DNA of 64,000 bases from Labia minor (Eukaryota; Arthropoda; Insecta; Dermaptera; Spongiphoridae). Below the pieces are notes generated by a model, which saw only the letters and a program-made list of their open reading frames with translations, ran no database searches and was not told where the DNA came from. Below are positions 1-10,107 of this stretch, piece by piece (the stretch's first letter is position 1; each line of letters opens with the position of its first letter). The stretch spans positions 89,528,107 to 89,592,106 of the forward strand of contig OY720344.1 in NCBI GenBank assembly GCA_963082975.1, in the 5' to 3' direction. The position numbers and the translations under genes are program-made.

Positions 1-827
1 TTAAAAAAGATTGTTTCGGGATAAGGATTTTTCACGAAACAATCCTTTTCAACCGTTCGTCCTTTCTTCTGTTTTGTCCCTGGTACGGCACCATCACTCC
101 TTAGTGGACTCTGCAGCTTCCCGGCCTCCTTCTTCTTCCGTGCACGCTCCTTCCAAACGGATCGTAATTCCAGCGGGGTCATCCCTCCCCGTCCTTCGAG
201 GAGTTTCCTACTTATACCTATAATTAATCCTAGTAACAATCTCGAGGACATCCTCTAACCAGTTTCGAACTGACGTTACTGCTTGCCCCAGGCGTCGTGT
301 TTTGGTCTTTATCTTCCTTTAAATTTTATACTCTGGCATTCAATTCCACCAGATCTTCATTATCTAGAGTGTCAAAAACAAACGAATTTTTAGAACGTGC
401 CCCCCGCGTCTACCAAACCACGTCGACTTCGCGCCAGGGTAGCATTTCACTCAAATGTGAAATAATCCCCTCCGTCATCTCGAAACTGGTTTAACATATG
501 GCATATCCTCCTTAAAATCTATCAACCTCAACGGTTCCCGTTCGAAGAGAGCGTATCGGTCATCCTGTAATTTCTCCCGAGACTCCCTGATGACCGATAC
601 CTTCTCTTTAATATATGAATAAAGAAAGATTAATTTATTATACGTCGACTTGTTCAAAATAAATTCCCAGTGGCATTACCTCTTCCCTCTCCCTCGCCGA
701 CTTCCCCATTGCATCGTTATTCTGACCTATTCGGGAAGGAACAAAGATACATTACTCCCGTTGTATTTTAATGAGACAAGCAGTGGGTCTTCTTAATTTT
801 AGTCCAATTGGGCGTAATTTGTTTGAT

Positions 828-1126
828 ACACGTGAAAGACCGCGGTTCCTGAACATAGTATGGCAATTCGACGTGTTATATCAAGTAAACAGCATGAAAG
901 CTAGCCTCCAATGTATGCAAATAAAAGAAGACCACGGTTCCTGAACATAATATAGAAATCCGACGCGAATGCGTTACATCAAGTAGACAGCATGAAAGCT
1001 AACTTCCAATGTATGCAAAATAAAAGAAGACCACAGTTCCTGAACATAATATAGAAATTCAACGCGAATGCGTTACATCAAGTAGACAGCATGAAAGCTA
1101 ACTTCCAATGTATGTAAATAAAAGAA
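828..1126. repeat. Three tandem copies of a 92-99 bp unit
   Basis: The phrase GTTCCTGAACATA recurs at about 845, 937 and 1036. Each copy is followed by a block containing AGCATGAAAGCTA and CCAATGTATG. The first copy is about 92 bp and the next two about 99 bp; copies 2 and 3 differ at only a few positions. A short GATACTGATCA duplication follows at about 1130-1175. The array lies inside the retroelement region and has no long ORF. It is probably an untranslated or degenerate segment of that element. Confidence 0.8.
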
Positions 1127-1330
1127 GACCGATACTGATCAGTTTTAAGACCAAATTAAAGTAACCGATACTGATCAACCCATGCTAGTCTCTCATCCAA
1201 AACCCTACCCCCTCTTTTGGGTGGGACCCCGGCGGGTGGTTCACGAATACTAATATTCCCTGTCGCCCCAGCTGTTGGGGAAGTGCTTGTTCTCGGGCTT
1301 CCGGTGTTGAGCTGGACCTCCACGCCACCC

Positions 1331-1890
1331 CTAACCGTGGCATCCATATTGGAACTTCTGGTCTTTCTTCGTGAGGGTCGTCAATGGCTTCGTAGTCGCG
1401 TTGTTCCTTCTTCCTACCCGCGAGGCTTGTTCTGTTTCCCCTTGACTAATTCGCTCACCAGTCTCGGTCTCCTGTCGCCGAGACTCCGAATCCCCTCCAT
1501 CAACCCTGCGGGATTCCTCCTCCCCTTCTGGCTCGCTCTCCTCTTGCACTTCTTCTCCCACGGTGACCAACGGAATGCCACTAATGGCTCCAAATTCCGT
1601 GTCATCGTGTTCAGTGCTGACTACTCTGACTCCCCCGTCTTCCGCTTGCACTTCTTCTACCACGGTGACCGACGGAATGCCACTAATGGCTCCAAATTCC
1701 GTGTCATCGTGTTTAGTGCTGAAGACTCGTCCTCTCACGACCTCCTCTTGCCCTTCTTCTCTCTCGGTGACCGACGAAATGCCACTAATGGCTCCAAATT
1801 TCGTGTCAGCGTGTTCAGGGCCAACTACTCCTCCAGGTCGTCTTGCACTTCTTCCTCTCTTCTCTGTACCCCAAAGGTATTGTTATGGGG
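1331..1890 (-). pseudogene. Acidic repeat ORF of the retroelement (three 34-residue repeats)
   Basis: On the minus strand an open frame runs from above 1738 down to a stop at 1331. It extends upstream of its first ATG, so that ATG is not the natural start. It contains three copies of a 102-nt (34-residue) unit with the core EFGAISGIPSVTV or a close variant; the matching DNA phrase lies at about 1581, 1683 and 1785. The copies are joined by glutamate-rich linkers and followed by a very acidic stretch. The plus strand is also open but gives a low-complexity Ser/Leu-rich product, so I treat the minus strand as the real one. The function is unknown; it is probably part of a gag-type polyprotein. 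Confidence 0.4.
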
Positions 1891-2000
1891 CACCTCCGAG
1901 CCTTGTGTCCCTCCCGTTTATCTTCGTAACACCTGCCCCTACTCGCAGGGTTACCCGTGAGCCGTGTCTTCCGGTTTAAACCTCGCCCTTAGTTGTTTCT

Positions 2001-2186
2001 TCACCCATTCCCAAGTGATGTCACTGGGTAACTTCGGACGACCCTCAACGCCGTTCCCTCCATCTTCCATTCCAAGTCCTCCTTCTTCTGGTTGTCGGGT
2101 ATGCTAACCATTTTGACCAGCTGCTCAAACTTATTGAAGAATAGGTCCATTGGCCCCATCCCCGCCCAGGGCGACATCCCCTCCAC
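2001..2186 (-). pseudogene. Gag capsid-like fragment
   Basis: A 61-codon minus-strand frame reads like the N-terminal part of a retrotransposon capsid domain: a Trp/Pro start, FFNKFEQLV, a charged linker, then WKMEGTALRVV. This matches the family pattern of an aromatic helix followed by a Leu-x-Gly-x-Ala helix. It lies between the candidate primer-binding site and the acidic repeat ORF, as expected for 5' gag. The frame is interrupted on both sides, so it is a broken copy. Confidence 0.45.
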
Positions 2187-2532
2187 TATTCCATTGTCCT
2201 GCCTTCCTGCTTATCTCGCTCCTCTATTTCCCATGTTTCGCCTATGTAAACCTCCCCGTAAACCTTTAATTATGTATCTGTTCCTCCATTTCTCGTGGGG
2301 GGTGTTTTCAACTTTGTTATTGAGCAAACACCAGGTCTAGGGTTTAATTTTATCGTACTCTCCCTCACTTAAATACTCCCAAATTTCCGTATCTCTGCTC
2401 TCAGAATTTTACTTTATCTTTGGTTTGAAAGGAATTAAACTATTAACAAAATATTCCCATTTTAATTAAATTTTATCGATGCAATCCTCAAAATTTTGCT
2501 TAATTATTTTACTCTCTACCCCTAAACCCTCA

Positions 2533-2550
2533 ACCCCACACCTGACACCA
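2533..2550 (-). other. Candidate primer-binding site of the left retroelement
   Basis: On the minus strand the sequence TGGTGTCAGGTGTGGGGT lies two bases after a segment ending AAATTACA, the expected TG...CA end of an LTR. Primer sites starting TGGTGTCAG are familiar in Gypsy-type elements. The spacing fits reverse-transcription priming by a tRNA 3' end. Confidence 0.45.
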
Positions 2551-2552
2551 GT

Positions 2553-4140
2553 TGTAATTTAGGGCCGAGTACTTACTTTAAAGCCGAGCATTTACTTGTA
2601 CATAATACTAGAAGGGAAGGAACAAGATCATGCCACCCAGGTCAACGAGCGGGTCCAATTGGTTATTTAAAAACATCATTTAGCTTAAGTTAGTTTATTT
2701 GTCTAATCAAGATACAATTATTAACTAAGTTCGAATTATTAATCCAGTCAAAATACAATTTATTTAATTTGTTCATTTAATTAGGATACAATTATAAAAC
2801 AAATTTAAATCATTAATATATTCAAACACAATCTATTTATTTTGTTCAATTAATTAGGATACAATTATAAATCAAATTTAAATCATTAATATATTCAAAC
2901 ACAATCTATTTATTTTGTTCAATTAATAAGGTTACAAATATAAATAGAATTTAAATCATTAATCTGTTCACATACAATTTATTTAATTTAACTTGTTTAT
3001 TTAATTACTTTCATTTTAATCCATTTAATTATAATTCATATAATTTAATTTGTTTATTTAATTAATTTTATTTTGATCCATTTAATTATAATTCATCTAT
3101 AAATATTTCATTTAATTCATTCAATTGTAATTTACAAAATTTAATTATAAGTTACTTATTCAAATTTATATTACTTTATTCAATTTGATATTAATATCTT
3201 TTGAAAATCTTTCATTTAATTTATTTCAAGTCAGAAATTCATTCACTTATAATTTACAAAATTTAATTATAAGTTACTTATTCAAATTTATGTTACTTTA
3301 TTCAATTTGATATTAATATCTTTTGAAAACAATTTACTTAATTTATTTAAAATACATGTTATTAGACTCACAATTAGTTGTCGTGTCGGCCGAACACTCA
3401 TTATTGATATAACTAAAAATATTAACACTTGATATAATTAAAAATATTAACATAAACATTCACAATCACTTAACAATAATTCATTCCCTTATAATATATC
3501 ATACACTGCACACTTCCCATCCTACCCCCACTCTTCCCCTGCCGGGGGGCCTCCGTGTATCACATCTTACGACCCTTGTAACTTTCTCACTTTCTGACCC
3601 CAGGCCTGTCCGCGCTGTTTCTTTTCTAAGTCTTCTCCCCCTTCTCCTCTCCATTCCCTTCTCCTTCCCTAGGCACCCATCTCTCTTCTCTGTAATGCAA
3701 AAATCTGCACATTATGGTTTCGACTCATAACGGACGTCCCACGCGGTTCCTATTTCACCTACGCATTTCTTATTTCTTTCCCATCACCTTGAGCCATTTC
3801 ACTTGCTGTCTCCTCTGTCTCCATCCTGTCTCTATCTCACTCCCACCCACGTACATCCTCTCGACTTAATCATTTCTTATTTTCTAGCAGACGCTACCTA
3901 TGCGAATTCCATTACCCCCAGCAGCCTTGAACGGGCGGCCAGCGATAATCCATTATCAACATACCTCCGTCTCACTCCCACCCACTACAATCCTTCTTTC
4001 TTATATAACTATTATCATATTTTATTCTCACGGAATTATCATTCCACTAGGAATGCCAGCTAAGGCCTTCCTTCTTCTTATTCTATATATTATATATTCC
4101 CAGGGCTTAACACATTCTTACTCTATGACATAATGTATTT
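2553..4140 (-). mobile_element. Putative LTR and adjoining non-coding DNA of the left retroelement
   Basis: The segment begins TGTAATTTAGGG next to the candidate primer site, so it should be the 5' LTR of a minus-strand element. Its far end cannot be fixed because the partner LTR is outside the window. It contains AT-rich tandem repeats (about 2780-2960 and 3115-3330) and then a pyrimidine-rich part (about 3500-4080). In that part the phrase CTCACTCCCACCCAC occurs twice, near 3838 and 3970. The open frames at 3803-4133 look accidental. Confidence 0.3.
2780..3335. repeat. AT-rich tandem repeats of about 80 bp and 123 bp
   Basis: Between about 2780 and 2960 an 80-84 bp unit built on AATTAGGATACAATTATAA is repeated two to three times. 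Between 3115 and 3330 a 123-bp unit, with ATTTAATTATAAGTTACTTA followed by TTTGATATTAATATC, occurs twice almost unchanged. No coding potential is seen. Confidence 0.65.
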
Positions 4141-5386
4141 TATATAATCTATTTCTACACATTCTAAAGATAACATAATAATATATTTCCATTACACTAA
4201 GATAATATATTTCCAATATATTAAATATAATACATTTCCATCACACCAAGACAATATATCTCCAATATATTACATAAAGAATCAAAAAAAAACATGATAG
4301 GTAAAAGATATAGATTAACTATTAATAGAAAAATTATTAATTTTATATAACCAACTTTATAGCCAACATCATACCTATTTAAATTAAAATACTTGCTTAT
4401 TGTATATGTAAATTATCAATAAAAGTTCAATTAATGATTAAAAATGTTGATAAAGTTTTAATTATACCTTTTCAATAAATTATAACACGACCATATTTAT
4501 TTTAAATCAAATGTATAAGTAGTTATTTAATTTATGGACAAATATACACACTATGCTCATAAATAAAACTATATGAATTGGTAATTATGATTAAATTATA
4601 ATATTCATTAAAAAAAATTAATTATATTTAAGCAGAAACTATATTTTTTCATTAGTTGTTTATAATAATTTTTGTTACTTTAAAATATATGAAATTAATA
4701 ATTTAAGAGGAAATAATTTGTTTTTATTTATATTGAATAATTGACTTAGGTTTTTAAATTAAAAGTACCGGGACCCCGAGCCTCGGCTCGGTACTTAAGT
4801 TAAAAAAAATAATTCATTATTATTGGGTTTGGCTGGTAATATTAATACTTGAGACACCGAGCTGAAATACAATTCTTTAATTATTTATTACAATTATTAA
4901 ATGTTGCATCATTGCATCAATCTGAATAAAATGAATGGAACTTGGTGTCCTCAATAATACATAAATCTTATCTTATTATGCTAGCTAAAATTGTATATAT
5001 GTATTTATCTATATATCATGGTTCTCAAAAACCGCTCTAACGATTTTTTTCAAATTCACACTAGATATAGTATTTATAAAGAAAAATTAAGTTTTATTGA
5101 TGATATCTCTTGAAACATTCAGCTTCATTATTAATTTCTTAATTGAAAATTATATATGGAAAACGTCAAAATTGGCCTCCATTTTTATTTGTATTAATAT
5201 TTTTTTTTATTTAAAATATTTTAAAATTTATTATTTAATTTCGAAATAAAATTAAAAATATTTATTTTTAATAAAATATATATAGATATTTATTAATCTC
5301 TCTCAAAAAAAAAAAAATAAAATAAAAAACATCAAATCTGCCTGCTAAGACAGTAAAAAAATGACAATTTTTTATCTAAATATATT

Positions 5387-5440
5387 TAGTCCAGATGGTA
5401 AAGCGATGTTTTAACGAGTGGATTTCGTCGGTTCGAAACT
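5387..5440 (+). other. tRNA-like Pol III A-box and B-box pair (SINE-type head)
   Basis: TAGTCCAGATGG at 5387-5398 fits the A-box consensus TRGYNNARNNGG at every position. GGTTCGAAACT at 5430-5440 fits the B-box. The starts are 43 bp apart, as in a tRNA gene. A proper acceptor stem and anticodon arm are not evident, so this is more likely a tRNA-derived SINE promoter or a decayed tRNA. The small frame at 5395-5601 overlapping it is not coding. Confidence 0.5.
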
Positions 5441-5814
5441 CTCCGGGTGAATCGTTATTTAAAAATGAAAATGAAAATAATGAATTTGTTATTTTTTTTC
5501 TTTTTATCTATTGTTTACATTTTAATAAATTACTATTTTATATTTATTTATTCATTGTTCTTTTATTAAATTTAATATTTATTAATATTATTTATTATTA
5601 ATTTATATATTGATGACATCACAAATGACATTTATATTGAAATTTGACTCCCGCCTTTTTTTAAAGAATATTGTATTAATATTTTTTTTATATTTAAAAT
5701 ATTTTAAAATTTTTTATTTAATTTCGAAATAAAATTAAAAATATATATTTTAATAATATTTTATAATTATAAATTACGATATATATTTATCAATAATAAT
5801 GAATTTTTACCGAC

Positions 5815-6300
5815 CGACGATAGTAAGGGAGGTATTGTTTTCACACCAAATTTCACATGTGGAGATTTTTACATATCTCCACGAATCATGCATTTTCTAA
5901 ACAGAAACAAGTATTTTTAGCATGATGTCTGTCCGTCTGTCCGTCCGTCTGTCCGTCTGTCCGTCTGTCCGTCCGTATAGATGTGTACAGCCTGAACGGC
6001 TCAACCGATTTTGATGAAATTTGGTATATTTACTTAATGCATCACTGGGATGAATTGATCAACTTTTGGTGCAAATCCGGAAACCGGAAGTGATAGTATT
6101 AGCGATCGACGATAGGAAGGAAAGGGTTATTTTCACACCAAATTTCACATGAGGAGATTTTTTTATATATCACCACGAATCATACACTTTCTATTGGTTT
6201 TATCCTCGGGAAAATCATATTTATTAGTTTTTTCTTGATTTAAAATTATATGACGTCATCCAGCCATTCATGACGTCACAGTCTGGTCTTACATATATAT
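5815..6300. mobile_element. GTCY-microsatellite repeat element (Helentron/DINE-like)
   Basis: A GTCT/GTCC microsatellite runs from about 5928 to 5977. Downstream is the phrase CAACCGATTTTGATGAAATT, common beside such tracts in arthropod repeats. A flanking block with ACACCAAATTTCACATG occurs on both sides (about 5840 and 6135), as a direct duplication of roughly 85 bp. A central GTCY tract is a hallmark I know from Drosophila DINE-1-type elements. The assignment is by resemblance only, with ends undefined. Confidence 0.4.
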
Positions 6301-8440
6301 TATAAATAAAATAAAATTAAAAATATTTATGTTATATGCCTATTTGTTTTTTATTACATTAATAGATATATTAAAATTATTTGAAATTGTTTCTGTAGCT
6401 GGAAATTAATTTACTTCAAACCGTCGGTCGGTTCGGACCTGGCCACAGGTCAACTTATTTTTTTTTAACTTAATTACAGAGCCGAGGCTCGGGGTCCCGG
6501 TATGATCTTAATATATTGTGAGAATTAGATAAATAATGTAGAGAGAAAAAAATATTTAAAAATAGATATTTATTTAAATGAAATAAAATTATTTAATTTA
6601 CAGAATGAAAATGTCTATAATAATGTCTAAACATTTTTTCTTTATAATTTTACATTATAATAATACTAATTACAGTAGTTATAATATATGGGGAATTTTC
6701 AACTTTGACTGCCGATTTGACCATGTTCCCAAACGAATTTTAAAAAAACCAAGACCACTTTACATTTACACATTTTAAGCTCTAATCGAATCCAAAATCA
6801 AAATTTAAAAAATCGAAAAACAAACTCACAGATATATAGATTTTATAAATGAACATTTATACAATTTATTTTAATTAATTTGAAACATTTTAGGAAACAA
6901 ATTTTTAATGGGTCATTTTTAGAAATCCCATTTAACAATTATAATAAATAATTAAAAAATTGTAAAATTTTTAAAGTATATAAAAATAAATTGTATAAAT
7001 TGGTTAAAGGGTCGAGTGATAGTTCGGTGTCCCAGGTATATATTTTATATTAACACGCCTACTTTTCTGTATAATAAAGATATAAAGAATCATATTTTAA
7101 TTTTTATATAACCAAGAAATCATTTTTTCACTTAAAATATAGTTGTAAAGCCCAAATCTCCGATCCATATAACATCATCGACTGGGCCGCTACCAAAAGG
7201 AGTCTTCTCTTGCTCTGACTAGGGCCACCGGTATTTGCCATTAGTCTCGAAAAAATAATATTAAATTTTATATAAATTTATAAATTAGAATATTTGAATT
7301 TGTTTAAATTTTAACACATGTAATCAATCATATGCATAAAGAATAGAAAATTTTGAAAATCAACTTGGTATTAAATTCAGAAAAAAAAAATACTCATATA
7401 TAGAATATATAGACTATTCGAATATAATTGAAACTCTTTCTCTCCCTCTATTTTAAATTTGAAAAAACGGAGTGTTAAGAAATTAAGATTCCTTATACAA
7501 CATGGATGGTTAAATGAATTGGGCTCCCTACCTCCCTGAGAAATTCACATTAAAAATGTTTATAATATTTTAGTTTATTAAATCAAACTATTATTTTTTT
7601 ATTTCAATATTTTTAATGTTAATACAATAATTTTTATTTTATAATCTATAAAATAATTTAATTATTTTTAAAAACAACGGTCTTCAATTACAATTTTTTT
7701 ACTCTCTACTGACTGTTCATTTCATAACTGAAAATAGTGTCGAATAGAAATAGACGATATTACTTGGATTAATCTTATTATGCTAGCTAAAATTGTTTGT
7801 TTGTATTATTGAGGACCCCAGTTCAATTCATTTTAATCAGATTGATGCAATGATGCAACATTTAATAATTGTAATAAATAATTAATTGTAGATTAATATT
7901 TTTTAAAGGGTCGAGCGACAGCTCGGTGTCCCAGGTATTAATATTACCAGCCAAACCCAATAATAATGAATCATTTTTTTTAACTTAAGTACCGAGCCGA
8001 GGCTCGGGGTCCCGGTACTATGTATTATTAGGTATGTTTCTAAGTGAATGAATATGTTTTTTTATTGGAAGAATGATAAATATTTATCGTAATTTATAAT
8101 TATAAAATATTATTAAAATATATATTTTTAATTTTATTTCGAAATTAAATTAAAAATTTTAAAATATTTTAAATATATAAAAATATTAATACAATAACCT
8201 TTAAAAAAGGCGGGAGTCAAATTTCAATATGGATGCCATTTTTGACGTCTCCATATATAATTTTAAATTGAGAAATAATTAATTAAGATGTATTTTTCCT
8301 GAGATGTGATCAATAAAAATCAATTTTTCTTTATAAATACTATATCTAGTGTGAATTTGAAAAAAATCGTTAGAGCGGTTTTTGAGAACCCATGGCTATA
8401 TATATATACAATTTTAGCTAGCATAATAAGATAAGATTTT

Positions 8441-9365
8441 GTCATAATATATTTAAAAAAGGAAGGACGATAATAAAAATAATAATATATAATAAAATAA
8501 TAATTTAATCAATTTTTTTTTTTTTTTTGTAAATCTTATAGATACATAAGTATATTATATACCTATAGATATCTTATTTTCTAGAGAAAAAAAAAATAAT
8601 TTCTCTAAGAAATAAGATCAAATGACAAACATTTTCTCAAGTAAATTTAAAAACTTTTTGCGCCACCTTGGAATAAAAAATATAAAATCAAATTAGATTA
8701 AATCTTTGATAACTTAATCTAAAGTTTTAGATTTATATACATTTATATTTATATAAAAATATATAATATAAATAATATATACATACATACATGATATTAA
8801 ATAGTGTCATATTTTAAGTTATTATTTTTTAACATATTTATAGAATAAAATAAAAGAATATATTTAGTGTGGTGGTCATAATTTAATCCTTCCCATAAAT
8901 ATATAAAAATGACAACCAAATGAATCAGAACAATTTTAATAGTTGCCTAACTCTCAGGGTGTCTACTTATAAGGTTTTCAAAGAGATTTAATTATCTCTT
9001 GAGAACATTTGCTGTTTTCTTACCTTTTTCTTTTTAGCAAAGAAGATAATTTTTTCAGTTTAATTCCTCAGGATAATGAATTATTAAATCATTGTTGTGT
9101 AAGTTTTGGACCTGATATATTATCTACATTTATAAGCATAGTTATACACAAAAGTAAGAAAATATTATTTAAGTTTTAAGAAGGTTTCAATCACACATTA
9201 TACCAAAAATAAACTCCATTTAGATTATAAATTATATTTAACCTAATGTTTTTGGTTTGATAATTTAATTATACTAAAAATAAGTTATATGTATTGTATG
9301 TGTAATGTGTGAAATGTTTAATTGTTTGGATTATCTAATATTAATATGTAATATCTTGTTTGCAG
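8441..9365. other. AT-rich intron upstream of the GPCR exon
   Basis: This is AT-rich non-coding DNA with poly-A/T runs. It ends in the splice acceptor TTGTTTGCAG at 9365. I searched it for upstream GPCR exons (TM1-TM4, a DRY-type motif) and saw none. Confidence 0.5.
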
Positions 9366-10107
9366 TCCAATTATCTGCATAACCGAGTTCAGCGATTTTA
9401 CCTACTGGGACAATTCTACGGAATTCATATGCACAACCAATGTGGATCTCTTCTGGGCTATGGGATTCTTTCTGCTGTCCATTCTGGTCTTCTTCCTCAT
9501 CCCTTTGGTCATTCTGATTGTGGTTTATGCGGTAATTGCAAGTCACTTAATGGAGCATCATTTAACAACGGCGAGAAATACATCCGGCTCGGGGGTGGAC
9601 TCTAGTCGATATCATCGCGCACGGCGACAAGTTGTCCTCATGCTTGGCACAGTCGTCATCAGCTTCTTCATCTGTCTGCTTCCTTATCGAGCTTTTGTAG
9701 TTTATCTTATTTTCACACCCGATAGTCAAATCCAATCCTTGGGCCCGGCAATGTATTATAATGCACTCTATTTCTGTCGATTTATGTTTTATTTAAACAG
9801 CGCGATTAATCCTATCCTTTATAATTTGATGTCTTCAAAATTCCGTCAAGGTTTTCTACGTTTATGCTCTATCAAGAAACGACCTCCGTCCGCGAGCACT
9901 ATTTTTAGAAAAGGCACATTCACAACATCAACCACAGGTGGTACATCAGCAGGAGTGACTAATAGCACGACTTTTGGATTGAGAACCACTGCATCCCCGG
10001 AACAATTCTGGAGATTGAGACCTCCATCAAACCATGTATTAATTAATAATGATAGACACCACCATATTAATACAACAACTCATCTTTTACATGAAAGTTT
10101 TGTATAA
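9366..10107 (+). CDS. TRH-receptor-like (EFLamide-type) GPCR, last coding exon
   Basis: A class A GPCR C-terminal half begins at a clear acceptor (TTTGCAG, ending 9365) with one base of a split codon. It encodes about 246 residues to the stop at 10105-10107. In order it shows the second extracellular loop with cysteines (ICITEF, FICTTN), TM5, a basic third loop with RARRQVVLML, TM6 with FFICLLPYRAFVV, and TM7 with YLNSAINPILYNLMSSKF including NPxxY. A Ser/Thr-rich tail follows. The PYRxxVV and YLNSAINP blocks closely resemble vertebrate TRH receptors, whose arthropod relatives are receptors for EFLamide-type neuropeptides. GTG at 9442 is an internal valine, not a start. TM1-TM4 exons are not in view. 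Ligand identity is inferred. Confidence 0.8.

Larger units (their letters stand above)
1..2552 (-). mobile_element. Decayed LTR-retroelement internal region
   Basis: This stretch is GC-richer than the AT-rich DNA to its right. On the minus strand it carries, in retroelement order, a candidate primer-binding site (2533-2550), a gag-like fragment (2001-2186), a repetitive acidic ORF (about 1331-1890) and further broken frames down to position 1. The 475-657 frame (60 residues, charged, no recognised motif) is probably another fragment. No reverse transcriptase, RNase H or integrase motif is visible, and the other LTR would lie left of the window. The family assignment (Ty3/Gypsy-like) rests only on the gag fragment and the primer-site sequence. 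Confidence 0.5.
4765..8440. mobile_element. Nest of inverted-repeat DNA elements
   Basis: A GC-rich 30-bp imperfect palindrome starting GTACCGGGACCCCGAG lies at 4765-4794. Its exact reverse complement is at 7989-8018, and a 24-bp partial copy is at 6479-6502. The 4765 and 8018 copies head inverted arms of roughly 220 bp. A second inverted pair, with TTATTATGCTAGCTAAAATTG at about 4973 and its complement ending near 8430, continues inward past the phrase GTTCTCAAAAACCGCTCT. One inner arm also matches 5640-5800 inverted against 8060-8220. The arrangement suggests at least two terminal-inverted-repeat families inserted into or recombined with each other. No transposase frame is visible, so all appear non-autonomous. 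Confidence 0.65.

Noticed and set aside
1217-1960. 247-codon plus-strand frame
   Set aside because: It is low-complexity and antisense to the acidic repeat ORF, which has the more protein-like composition and fits gag order on the minus strand.
9360-9605. 81-codon plus frame overlapping the GPCR exon
   Set aside because: It is out of frame with the receptor; the receptor frame carries NPxxY and TM helices.
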